From Psettodes erumei (lineage: Eukaryota > Chordata > Actinopteri > Pleuronectiformes > Psettodidae), in contig JAFBJZ010000107.1 of NCBI GenBank assembly GCA_016785225.1, forward strand, positions 3,658,001-3,722,000: a stretch of DNA of 64,000 nucleotides, in the 5' to 3' direction. The position numbers were made by a program, and so were the translations under genes. The notes beneath the pieces were generated by a model. It made no database searches and was not told the origin of the DNA. It saw only the letters and a program-made list of their open reading frames with translations. Below, in pieces: positions 47,481 to 60,125 of the stretch. The stretch's first letter is position 1. Every line of letters begins with the position of its first letter.

Positions 47481-50400
47481 TTTGGACACTTTTAAACTGT
47501 CCCTTATTGGTTATGTTATGGAAAATGTAGTAATCATAGCAATAATGACATTTTCCTTGATACTGGGAAAGACATTTTGTTTTGTTGCTGAACTCTATGT
47601 AGAAGATCTTATGAACCCAGCTAGTGGCCCCTCTAGTCCTGCTCTGCTGTTTTGCCCGCCATCGGATGAATTCGAAGAAATGGATTTTGTGCCCTTGCAT
47701 GCCATTGCATGTTAGCAGGCAATCTACTGAGAGCGGTAAGGAGGTATGTCCTGACGAGACTCACAACTGCATTTTTGGCTCTGGGTGGTGGTCACGAAGA
47801 CCTCGTTGCAAACACATAACAAACCAGAAGCATCAGGCTGCGCTGATTCTGTTTAGTGCAGTGAGAAAACACATGACACTCTTAGATGCTAATAAGCAAA
47901 CACGTGGAGGTGGTTGGAAGCTCCTACACAGTTACATCAGCTGTTGTGTCATATGTTGCATCTTAGTTTAGTAGTTAGTATTTTTGTTATAGATTTAAAT
48001 TCGCTGTCTACTGTTTTTTCTTCCTTTACTTTCTTTTTCAATTTATCCTACCCACCTAGTTGTAGGTCTCTCTCTTTCCTTGAGTCACACATTTGGAAGG
48101 CAACAAGTCTGAATCCTGGGACCAATGAAAGGGACAATTGTGGGAGGGTTTGCATAACGTTTCTGCCAGTCATGTGTCTTGTTACTCCGTCAGAGAGCTC
48201 AAATTCACCACTAATGCCTGTTTTAATTTGTTGCCTCATTGCTCTGGAATCCAGGATAAATTGCCGCTGTTGTTCATCTTGCTTACAAAATAGGTAGTCT
48301 TGCTTGGAAAGTTCGTAAGTGTTTACTATATTTACGCAAGTTTGTTGTTCTGCCTTTTAAGGAGGGAATTTTGCTTCTGCTTTAGGAAGAAGGAATGTCA
48401 AGCTATACCACCACTCCATATTTCAACATAATTGCATTTGCAATATACTGTATGTACTGTATTCCAATTGGAAATCTAACTCCATATCTATAATTAAATC
48501 AGTGCAGAAATGTGCTGTTTTGGTATTAAACCAATGATAAGGTTGTAAAAAGTCATAGGAAAAAAATTGTAGGCTTGACTTTTTATCAGAACTGAAACCG
48601 CCAGAAAGAGAGGCACGTTGATTGTTGTTGTGCAGATCATAACCCAGAAATTGAGTCATCTCCAGCCAGTAAAACTGTAAAGTTGCAGGTTTTCCCTATT
48701 CAGTGTGTGTGTGTCTAACATTACAGCTGAAAGTCATATGTATAGAAAGAATTATTTAGAACATAGAATGTAAAACATAGAATGTAAGCAGCATTGGAGC
48801 TTTCTTACAGGAATGTGTGTGGGTGTGAGAAAGGATGCACACGAGTATACTGTACTACTTTTTCATTTAAGTGAGACACTTTTTTCTTTGTCTTTTCTAA
48901 CTTTTTTTCAAGAGTGTGTGTTTGTGTGTGCTTCGCTTGCAGCTGATCCAACTTATGTTTGGTATTTGCATATGTTGCGTGTTTACATCAATGTGTCATG
49001 AGGGAATCGTTTTTTTTCTCCTTCAGTTCAGAGTGACAGGCAAACTTTGTGCTGGCATGTGTGCAGGCCAGATGTGGGTAGAATATTTAAAATAATAGCT
49101 TGGTGTTAGAGTGTTTGTGTACAGTATGCATCATTTGGCTTAGCAGAGGATTATGTTTGAGCAAAGGATATCTGTGTGAGTGCATGAGTGTGTCTATGTC
49201 GGTGTGTGTAGAGTATATGTTGCATATGTACAAACCTGTCTCGGCCATGCATGAGTGTGTACATGCTGTACCATGCATTTAAATACCTGTGGTCCTATGT
49301 ATGAGTCTTCCATTGGCACAATTATGTTGGCATGCACTTATATACACACAGTATGCTGGTATGTGTGTGTGTGAGTATGTTCGGAGAATGTGCTTTAGTT
49401 CAGGCGGTGAGTGTTTGCGTATATAGACACATAGCAGCTGCTGGACACCACCTGTGGCTGAGCCCTCCCTTAGGCCTGTTGTGGCTCCAAATAGTCCCTC
49501 AGGGCTCAAAGGGACTCTGTCTGTGGATATCAGTGATGGCCAGGAAAAAAGAGACAATCCCCCTACCCCCCACCCCCCAAAAAGGAAAAAAGACACAAAA
49601 AAACAACTGGATAGACCCCTCTGTTCTTTTGGAACCCTATTAAATTATTGTTTTTGTTTCCTCTAATGTAAAGACACTCATTCAAAGTCATTCTTTTAGG
49701 TTTTTTCCTTCTTCTTCTCATTTTGCCCTGGCAGGCTGACAGATGTCCATCAGCTCCATTGTTTACCACTACCCCAACACAGCTCAAGGCCCTTACACTA
49801 TGACAACAAACTGGCAATAACTTCTCTATGAAACACAACCCTATAAATGGATTCTGGCCATCATGATGTTAGAAACTCACTCTTTAATAGCATAACATAA
49901 CTGCAATGATCTGAATAATAAAAGTAGTTACCATAAAAAAAGTTCTATCAGTCGTATCAGTCTATTCTGTAATTTTTTATTCTCAGTGTTTGTTACATGT
50001 GATTTCTGTTCAATCTCCCCTCGGTGACTTTGATTCAGCTCTGGTAAATACTTTGTCAACATTAATGCATGTAATAAAGCAATTCTGTGCCCCTGATTGT
50101 AAGAAGTGTGTAGGCTCAGTTTTCATTCATTATCTTGCTAACTCAATTTCCAGGTAAGCAGCAGGTAGTTACAGCCCATAACCTTTAGATAAGATTACTA
50201 ATAACCTTTAATCACTTTCATGTTGAGGGAGAGAGAGAGAAGTGAAGAGAAGAGAAGAAAAATGTGACAAATACATGTAATCCTCCAGCTGCATGATGGA
50301 ATGTTAAACTGAATTACAAACATTTGTCTCGACAAAAGAACAATCTTGTTTGTCTACCTTATCTTGGTCTTCTGTTACAATAGCTCGTACTGTCTCCATC

Positions 50401-51334
50401 TGGTAAACAGATAACAATAAGAGCACTGTGATAAGCAATTGTTAAATACCTAGTATTGGACTTGTGTTTGTAAGTCATTCATTAGTGAGATTATCATGGC
50501 CCATTGTAGGTGAGATAAAGAGAATGGGTGATAATGTCTTCTTTTGCCCAGAGAATTATGTCCACTAAAATAAAAAAGTGAAATTATTTTCTCCATTAGT
50601 CAGTGTACAGAAGTTTAATCTACATGTGTCTTACTCACTAGTATGATGACACATTACACATTAACCTTTTTACATCAACTTTTGTAATTTTTCCAGTGCT
50701 GAAATTGCAGACAGGTTGGAGAATGTATGTGTTAGTAATTTGGAAACTTAGTTGTGGGGGTTACCAGTGTCATATCCCACAATGCACCACTGAATTCCTT
50801 TAACATGTGGTGAGTCAGGAAAGGGGTGGTTGACCTATGCCTTCCCATGAGCCCCTTGGGAACGGCTTTGCTCCGTTGCTCAAGAAATCTAGGATCACTG
50901 CACAAACTGCTGTGCTAGTTGTGACTGGAATTGTAATCACTTTATTCTCCTCCTTCCCCTCCAGACTGAACTCACACTGGTCTTTCTTTCTCTCCTTTCC
51001 TCTGTTTCCCTTTTCTCGCTACTGTTCATTTTCTTATTTGTGCCCATTGTTTTTTTCGGTCTGTTTTAGTCTTTTTAGTATTTGGTGCAACACCGGCTCT
51101 GCACATGCGATCCATTACGATAGGCAGAAGAGGGAATAAGTACAGGAAGCTGAGGGTGTATCACGTTGCTCTGCTTTATTCTGTTCCCTGTATGAACACA
51201 TTTCTACTCTCTGTGTCATCCCAAAGTATAATATCAATGCAATATTATTCAGCTGTGAGTGTAGAGATGTGGTTTTGTTCTCAAATAGGCTCTTTCTTTG
51301 TGAGCCACTATACTATGAACTAGGTAAAGGGAAA

Positions 51335-51460
51335 TCTAGTGAAATACTCTTTACTTTTCTTCTACTTATAATGAGTAACTAACTCACATTTTATAAAATA
51401 TGACATATTGTTACAAATAAAAGTACCCAAAAGTATATTAGTACCTCAAATCAGCTCCAC
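51335..51460. repeat. Fragment related to the repeat at 26300
   Basis: AAAATATGACATATTGTTAC, AAATAAAAGTACCC and AGTATATTAGTACC share vocabulary with the fish repeat fragment at 26300-26415. It is short and diverged. Confidence 0.35.
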
Positions 51461-54400
51461 ATGATTGAATCGGCGTGTAATGTTGTACAGATGAAATATG
51501 TTCTCTGATTTCTCTTGTAAAAGAGATTTTGATCAAACAAAGCTTAACTTATATTCATAAAAATATAAGGATAATTGACCATTCTGCTGTATGATGAGTT
51601 CTTTTACTTTTGACACTATTTATATCAATTTCACTGGAAGAGCTAGGAGAAGCATCTAATCTATGGCTGGTCGTTGATGAGATGTTCATGTGTGTAGATT
51701 CATAATAAATACCTCCTTTGTGCTCCAGACATCTAAGCATGTCGTATTCAGTCACTCTCCAGTTGTTATCTGTATTACCCTCACTGTTGACAAAAAAGGA
51801 GGTATCATCAGTCTATTATTTATGTATCAGTTGTTGGAAGTTTATATTGTCAGCAGGAATATCATTAATATTCTATTATTAATGGCGGATTTGCTGGCGG
51901 TTTTGGTTTTTCTGTTTACTCTCTTCCCCCCCTACCCTCTCTGTTCTTTTTCTCCTGGGGCATGTGTGTGGCAGGGGGTTTGGCTGGCTTCCTCCAGCAG
52001 CAGCAGATGAAGCACACCTGTATTCACACTGCTCAATGTCCAGACTATTAAAGCCCGTTCTTCTTGCCACCATGCCACCAGATATTTCTGTCCTTTTTGG
52101 GAGTGCCTTGTGTCCTCGCAGTGTTACCTTTTTGGGATTCTATGTGACTTTTTCCATTGTTTTTCAGCTTCTGGTTTCTCTTGCAGCATTGTTTTGTTAC
52201 CAGGTAATTTAGCATTTACCGGTATTTTTTCTGCATGCTCAGGTTGTTCCCTGTGAGCTTCACTGACTTGCCAGTCTTCTCTTTCTCCATACTAGAGATT
52301 TCCATGTTCAACTTTTGCTGGCGGTGACCAATCTGCAAGCTAGCCAGCTCCCTGCCTCTAGTGCCTGCTCCTTATTTTTTTGTACAATAAACTATTGATT
52401 ATTTTTACTTACCTGTACCTGACCTTGCTTTCTAAACTAAACCAAAACCTTACCTGAAACAGTTTATAATACAGACACACCCTGGTGGCACCATCCCACT
52501 GTCACAGATTCACTGCCTGAAGACAGAAATAGTCCCCTATACATACAGCTTACAGTTATCACACTATAGGTGCACAGATCAAGGCCAGTGGATTCCTAAT
52601 TAGTGGAAGAGCTTTTATCAAAGGAAACTGGTAACAGATTCAAAGGTCTCATAGATGTCACTGAGGCCTTGAGGCGTAAGGAGGCTGGAACAGGGCTCTG
52701 GGTCAGGGTCATGAGAGGCATGTTTCCCAGTGGTTTTATTGTGTCAGTGAAAGGAGCTGTGTTTTGGGGATGAGGAGCTCAGCTCTGGTCCACTGGTGGT
52801 AGGAGTGGTGATAGTGGTGGTGGGGAAACCATTGGAGGGAACACAACTAGTGGGGAACAGAGATGGGAGAATGGGAAGTAGACAGCTGCGCAGGGGTGAA
52901 TAGGAGGTCCCTTTGTGTCCTGCCAACAAAAATCTGTGACCAATTATCTGTGTCTGTCTCTCAAGGGGGAATTCTTGAAAACTTTGGGTGGGTGTATGGA
53001 GAGGATGCATAATGGGCAGTTGTGGGATAGAGAGGGAGAAAGAGAGTGAGGGAGAGAGAGAGAGAGCTGGGGTGCACTGATTGTTATTTGGGTGCAAGAT
53101 GCTGCATTAGTTAGTTTAAGATCTTGTCTTTTTCTTTGGCCTGGATCTTTTTAGACAAATTGCAGGGAACATATAACATTTCTGTTTGCATTTTAGGCTG
53201 CTAATGGACGACAAAGGCAGATGATAGTCAAGATAATGTTTTGCATTAAATGTGTACTGTGCATGTAGCCAAAGGTAAACCCAGTAAGAATGTTTTTTAG
53301 CATCTATTTTAAGCACAGGAAAATAACAATTTGTCCCACAATTGCTGAATTACGCCTGCCTGTGCTTCACCCCCACCCCACTGAGAGAGCTTCCTATTTG
53401 TGTGGTTAGATTTCCAGCTATGTGAAAAGTGTGTCCTACAGAGAGACGGGGAAAGTGGTTGAGAGAAGGGAAGTTGGGCCCATGGATGGCTTGTAAGCCA
53501 TGTGTTAGACATTAAAGGGCTAATTACAGTTTTAAAAGCCCCGTGTTTACCGCTGAGAAAAGCCTTGTTAGGTATATTTTACTGTCTCCCCTGAAATTAT
53601 TCATCCTTGACAAGCTCAATTGACATTATCATAATTACAAATGTGATTGCTGCTTAATCGCTCCAACCACTGTTTTTTAAGTGTCTGCGGCGGAAGTCAG
53701 TAAGGCTCAACTGTTCCTCTCTGACCATTCATCAAAACAGGAAAACAGGATAGGCTATGGGCTAGTTATCTTTCTTGTAATGCATGAAAGGAAAACTAAT
53801 GCATTACATTCACAGAGGTACTTACTTTATTGACATTCAATCACGTATTGTTGAGAGGAAGCAACTAGGGGTGCAAATAAGTCATCTTGATGATGCCTTT
53901 GGAGTTAAATCTGAATTGCTGCAGTGTGCTTGTAGGAATAAACATAAAGCCATGTTGTGAACTCTTCCCTAGTCGGGTGTGTTATTACATAGGTATAGAA
54001 TAACTGCTGCCGCTGACCCCATGGCCACCTCTCCCCTCCAACCTCACATGGTTGCCAATAGCGATGACTCCAGTTGATCTTCACCTGTCAAAGCAAAGCT
54101 CTGACTAAAGACTTGCAGCTTGAGGAGAGGAAAGGAAAACAAGAGGAAGAGAACAAACAAGCCAACAAGTGGCTTTGTGTGTTGCTCAGATGGGATTTGA
54201 TGATTTTAAAGTACTATACGATTTGTTCATTTAAAAAGAAAAGCTAATGCAAATGACACTAAAATACATTCTTCTAAATTATAAGTAAGTTTGCATATTT
54301 CATCGCTGACGCTGATGGTTATCATAGTAACAGCAAGGTTTAAAACTATTTCAACTGTCACTGAGCAGCTACTTTGTCTGAAACACAACAGAAGAGCACC

Positions 54401-57400
54401 TGTTTACAGTGTGGCCAAACAAACTCATAGCAGTGCACAGTACAGGTGATAACCTTGTAGTGCAGCCTTTTGTCTGCAGCTCATCATACTGCACAGCACA
54501 CTGTGGTGGCCTGCTGTCAAAAAATGCTGGAGAGAAAAGCCCACGCATTTGTAGAAACACTTAGTTTATCTCTGCGAGTGAGGGGTGAACAGCAAGGCTG
54601 ATATCAGTTAGTTTAAGTAGGTTCATTTCATCAAGTGAAAATCCCCTATTGCACTGCTTCTCAAATTTGCTTATTTCAAGAAAAGAGAAAGCTCATATCT
54701 AAAACTTTTAATTAGATTTGACAGGATGTTTTTGCAGTGCATTGTTTCCTGTGAATGTGCAAAGTCAATTAGCACACTAATGGGGGGCGGTAATATACAG
54801 AATTAGTATAGAGTGTTAAATAATGTAAATACAGTGGACCGAATGACTTGTTTTTATAAAAAAAAAAAATGTCAACCTTAAATAGTATCAAAAATCAGAC
54901 TGGATTTACTGAAAATCTCATGGTTATAATTTGATGCTTTGTAACGTATGATGTGTTGTCTTTGTGTGAATTAGCCCAGAGGTCTTAACCTACCCTTTCA
55001 ATGCCTTCAGCAATTTGAAAAGAAGAGAAATGCGACAACTCCTAATCAATCAATCGGCAGGCAGCAGGAGGCTGGCATTGTTTTGCATTTCTTGAGTTTG
55101 TTTCTTCCTGGGATTTTTCTTTCCTTGACAGGAGGTGCCGCGAGCATACCAGCAGTTGAAAGAGGAGTCACATTCTTTCAGCACAGATTCCTCCATCCTT
55201 CCTTTGTTCAAAGTTTATGTTTGTTTGAGGGGCTTTCCTCACCTTGAACCCTTTTTGTAGACAAGTAGACTTAACCAACCACAGGCAGGGTGAGGCTCAG
55301 TAACTGCCAGCTTGTTGGCCTCTCTGGCACAAAATGTAATGCCTGAGATTTGAGTGATAATATCAGAGAAAGTCTCACTGTTCCTGAGTTACAGATGTGT
55401 GGTAGGAACCCGTTTACCGTATGTGGTCACTTTCTGTTGTCATATTATCAGGACAGTATTAGCATGTGGGCTATTTTATTGGCGTTTCACAATTACCCGT
55501 GTCATGTGGTTTCTGTCAGAGTGAAAGTACAATGAAAACTTTCCGTCTTTAACTATTCTCAGGAAACTTGATTGATCTTGTCTGACTTAAAGAGAGAAGC
55601 CTCCTGTTAAAAAGCCACTAAGTCGACAGTTCTGCTTGACAAGCGTCCAACCCTCCGCCCACCCACCCCCCACCTCCACCACCACCAAACTCGTGGAGAG
55701 ATTGTAGTCAAACATTCCAGCCAGTGTATCCCCCACCCTGGCAGTCCTTTCAGAATTAAAAGACCCATTTGGCCCGCGATCCTTTCTCTGGAAGTTCTAT
55801 TTGTTTTGTATCAGGGTTAAGAAAATAAGCATGTGTCTTTACCTCAGTGTGGGTCAGGGTCAGTGGAGGGTGGGGGCTGGGGCCAGAGGACATGCATTTA
55901 TCCACAGGTCATTGTTACAGTAGAAAACAGCATGGTGACAATCACAATGGAGCTCCTCTCTGGGTTTGTTCACAATGAGAGATCTGCAGAGCACCTTTTT
56001 TCTACAAAGCTGTGGGGGGGGAATGTGGAAATTGAGGCTACCTGTTGCATGAAACAGCTCAGGCATTATGCATGCTGCCGGCCCTGCCACCCTCAGGGGA
56101 AGGAGAGTGCAGGCTGCTGATGGAGTCTTGGCCGACGAGCCTAGAAGCACATCTGGTACACGTTGTGTGCACTACTTTTTTTCTTTAAAAAGTGCAGATG
56201 GTCTTGAATTTCTTAAAAAAATCTCTCCATTCTACAAAAAATAATAGTAAAAAATAGAACCTTGGGGAATTCTGACCTACCCTTTGGGGTTTTATTCTTG
56301 CTGGTTCAGTTTCTAAGCTGATCCTGGACACAGAAACCTGTATGGAAGTGAACATAGATACAGCTGCAGAGCTGCTTATGTCTGTAGACTAAAAACGTGT
56401 AGAAGTAACAGAACCACATTCAATCAGTTGTTCTCCAAACAGGTTATGTAATGAGCCCCAAACAGGTGATGTATGTGTGGGCAGGAGCACCAAGCTGTGG
56501 CCTGGATCCTGTTGACATTGGCAATGCTATTCAGGGCCCATCTACAAGAACGACACAAGTCTGTGATCATGCCTCTCACCTCTCCTTCACTATTTCCCAT
56601 TCTTGATATGCTTTAGCAACTACACAACCAAGCGCCATGTTGTTCTCTTAATATGACAGGCTTGAGACAAAAAAGAACAGAGAACATACTAGAGATTGAG
56701 ACACTGAGATTTGTGAAAGAAATATAATGACAAGAAGCAGAACATGTAGGCTTGAACAAACAACCCAGCTGACTTGCCTTTGCTTTAGCCCACAGCACAT
56801 GGAGCTTTTTGCCAGTGCCCAGTGTCTGTTGACTCACCAATGTGCACCTTGCCAGCTATTCATAGCTTCCTCCCACTCTGATTTTATTTCTCCAGCAAAT
56901 CAAGTCACTTAGCCAGCTAACCAGGCCATCAGTCAGCCAGAAACCCGGATTGGAAATTCAAGACTAAAACAAGATCTTTGACTTCAGTCTCTCTATCTAT
57001 CGGATAAGTACTGGTCTTTATTTCCACCATTTTTATTTGCACAGTTGCACAGAAAAGGAAATATAGACTTTTATCTGTAAAGATGAGAATATGAAAGTCA
57101 TGTTAAGACCAGGTAAGCATGGTGAGTATGCTTAAGAGAAATGAAAACTTCAGTTACTTCTTCCTAAACTCATTTTGGCTGTTTTATTTGACCAACTGAT
57201 ATAACCATTACACAAGTCACCGTTTTTTAAATAAAGAAATTATGATCTATTACAACTTTTGTCTTATGGTTTTGACCATCTGTTATGATACTCACTAAAA
57301 TGATTTACAAGATCTGGATTGGTGTTCAGACATTAGACAGGGGAAACAATTCAGATTATCCAGATTACTTTATTTTGAGATAAATTGAAATTGGTCACAT

Positions 57401-57746
57401 CTGAAATGTCAGTAATAATTCCTTACTGTGCAGGAATATGGTGTGCAGACACAATCAGTCAGTCAGTCAAAATTGAACAAGGAAGTCAGTCTGTATACAA
57501 TGAATGCTTACAACTGATGGATTGAGTCATAGTTTTTACTTTGTTTTCACTTTGTCTTGAATGCTGTACATAGATATACTAATAAATACATAGGTATTTC
57601 CATCAAACACTTATCTGTAGTTGCTTGTGACCTACAGTAATGCTGAGCTCATCTCTGCACATAGCTCATGGAAAAACAAACTGCTGTGCTGTTCCAGGGT
57701 GGACAGCCTGTCTGCAGATGTCTGTTCCAGTGATGAAGGCCACGAT

Positions 57747-57796
57747 GATGATGGTGGTAGTGATGATGATGATGATGATGATGATAATGATGATAG
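57747..57796 (+). repeat. (GAT)n trinucleotide repeat
   Basis: About eight uninterrupted GAT/ATG units lie within a wider GAT/GGT-biased stretch. They create spurious Asp-, Met- or His-rich open frames on both strands. Confidence 0.9.
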
Positions 57797-58409
57797 TCAT
57801 GCAGACGAGAGGTTTGTACATCCATTCCCCCTGGAGAAACAGGGGAGAGAGCAAAGATGGGCTTTCCCCCACTGCTCCAGCCTGAGACTGAAGCCCCTGT
57901 CTGGAATGCAATCTGCCTGCCATCTGCAGGCCTCCATGGCTCTGTTTGATATTCAAACAAACACCTGTCAAAAGTCCATGTCTCATCTCACATAGCTCTT
58001 GGAAATTGGCAAAAATCTCAACTTCTTCCCTGCACTAGAAACAGGAGGGGAAGAGGGGCAAATGTGGGTTTTTATTCCAACCATCTGTGCATGTGTTAAA
58101 TATAGATTTTTATGGGAGGCTCAAAGGACTAGTTCTACTTTCCACTAAAATGTCAAGGAATAATAGGCCATTGAAGGTGCTACATTCGGTGAGGTGTTTG
58201 CACAATAAATTATTTCAAATTCAATTTGTTTTTTTTCTTCTTAACGTCAGCTGGCACTGCTGATTGAACAGTGGGTGTGCAGCCATGGTGCAATGATGCC
58301 AAAAGCTTCAGAGGATGTTCTCAGATGGAGGAATAGTCATGGAGCCTTTGTACAAAATCTATCCATCCCCCCTTCCTCCTCCTACTGCCTGCTGTTTTCC
58401 ACATCTTCT

Positions 58410-58410
<1 letters not shown>

Positions 58411-58446
<36 letters not shown>

Positions 58447-58458
58447 CTCTCTCTCTCC
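58411..58458 (+). repeat. (CTTT)n / (CT)n microsatellite
   Basis: CTTT units are followed by CT units; polypyrimidine on the + strand. Confidence 0.95.
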
Positions 58459-60000
58459 CTCACTCACATTGAGATGAAGGGTCTGTAGGATGACAGGGCG
58501 CTGCTTGGCAGCCATCCAGGCCCCACATCTGCCTGACTGCTGTTCCTCTCCGTCTTTTCCCTCAGCAGCCACCACCAGTATTGGTTCAGTTGTCAGCCCA
58601 TTTCAGGGTCTGTCTCAAGGTCTGCAGATGTGTTTCTCAGAGCAGCAATGATGGACTCTTGCAGAGATCTCTAGTGTGAGTGACTAATGGTGCGGAGACA
58701 TCTCTGAAGGCATTGAGGAATGGATTTATCCAGTGTCATTTATCACACCGCCCGTCAGTGCCAATATAAATGCGTGATGGAAAGCACACATTCACCTCTG
58801 AGTGGAACTGACTCACTTGCTCCACAAAACTGGGGTGAAAACCTGCAATGAATCATAAAATAAAGTATGTATACAACATTTCAAAGAGAAAGATTTGTAT
58901 TTAATTTAATATTGAAAACAACTTCAGATAGCAGGAACAGATTACAGCATGCAGAGCTCATGTTCCTGCTAAACTATGAAAATAAAAATGAACACCACAA
59001 GTTTAAGGTGAGCATGAAGAATACTTATTTGGTCAAAGACATAAACACATGTAGACAGGAATAGGACAGCTTCAAGGCCACCTGGTTTTCCCATGTCAAT
59101 GTCTGTGGCACATGCAAACTCTCTGTGGAGGCTGTAGAACTGTAGTTTTCCTCATGTCTTCTCTTGGAAAGATTTTATAGTGTGCTTCTTGCATCTGCCA
59201 TCAGAGGATTAAGGAGTCATCCTACTAGGACAACCTTGTATTAGTCACTTGCACATTGAAATTTATCATAAAAGGTAATGGGATGTAAAATAGCATCCAT
59301 TAATCATCCGCACTAAGTCTAGAATAAAGGATTTCCAGCTATTTGAATTTACCTGCATGTCAGCAAGAAGAAAAATCTGGCAGTGTATTGATGGACAGTC
59401 ACTATATGTTCTTGTCACTCCAATGCATCTGCACTGAGATCAGAGTTATGGGATGTACACTATGGATCTTTGAGGAGGAAACTCATGTCCAGATGCGAAG
59501 AGAAGACATTTGCTTTTTGTGAAAAGAATCATAAAATGTTGCAAGACTGATCCAAAGAACAATGAAGCATGGATAAGCACAGCTGAGTGGATTTTTGGGA
59601 CAATAAACCAAGTGCTGAGTTTTTATGTAAAGATGTTCTGACTGGTAAGGGGGAGAGAGACAGGAAGAGGGAGAGAAAGGTAGAAAGGAACAAGGAACTG
59701 ACAATTAGGGACAACTAATCACTGAGTGTGTAGCCAAGCGCATCCCCCCACACTGGTGCCAGTGCTTGCACTGTGCTTGAACCTGCGCTGAATGCCAACG
59801 GCAGATAATTATAAACCCGCAGGGCAGGCCTCCTCTGTGCAGAGGGAGGGATGGAGCCTCAGCCAAGCCTGAACTCCTGACCTTCTTCACACACCAAGCG
59901 TCTGTTGTGGGCTTCGGGAGGTGCAAGATGGGTCACAGCAAGCCGTGAGGCAACTGGGAGAGAACGAGAGAGGGTAGAGGGAGGGAGAGAGGTGGCAGAG

Positions 60001-60125
60001 GTGTGTGTGTGTGTGTGTGTGGTGGGGGTTGGGGGGGGGTAGAGGGAAGAGGGGGATGGGTGAGGGACACAGAGTAGGGAGGGTGAGGTGGGGGATGGAG
60101 GGTTTTGAGGGAGGAGGTGCTCACT
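60001..60125 (+). repeat. (GT)n followed by G-rich run
   Basis: Ten GT units are followed by GGTGGGGGTTGGGGGGGGG and further GGG runs to about 60120. The + strand repeatedly matches a G-quadruplex pattern. Confidence 0.85.

Noticed and set aside
57621..57995. Asp-rich open frame on + with His/Ile-rich partners on -
   Set aside because: It is created by a GAT trinucleotide repeat; all frames through such a repeat stay open.
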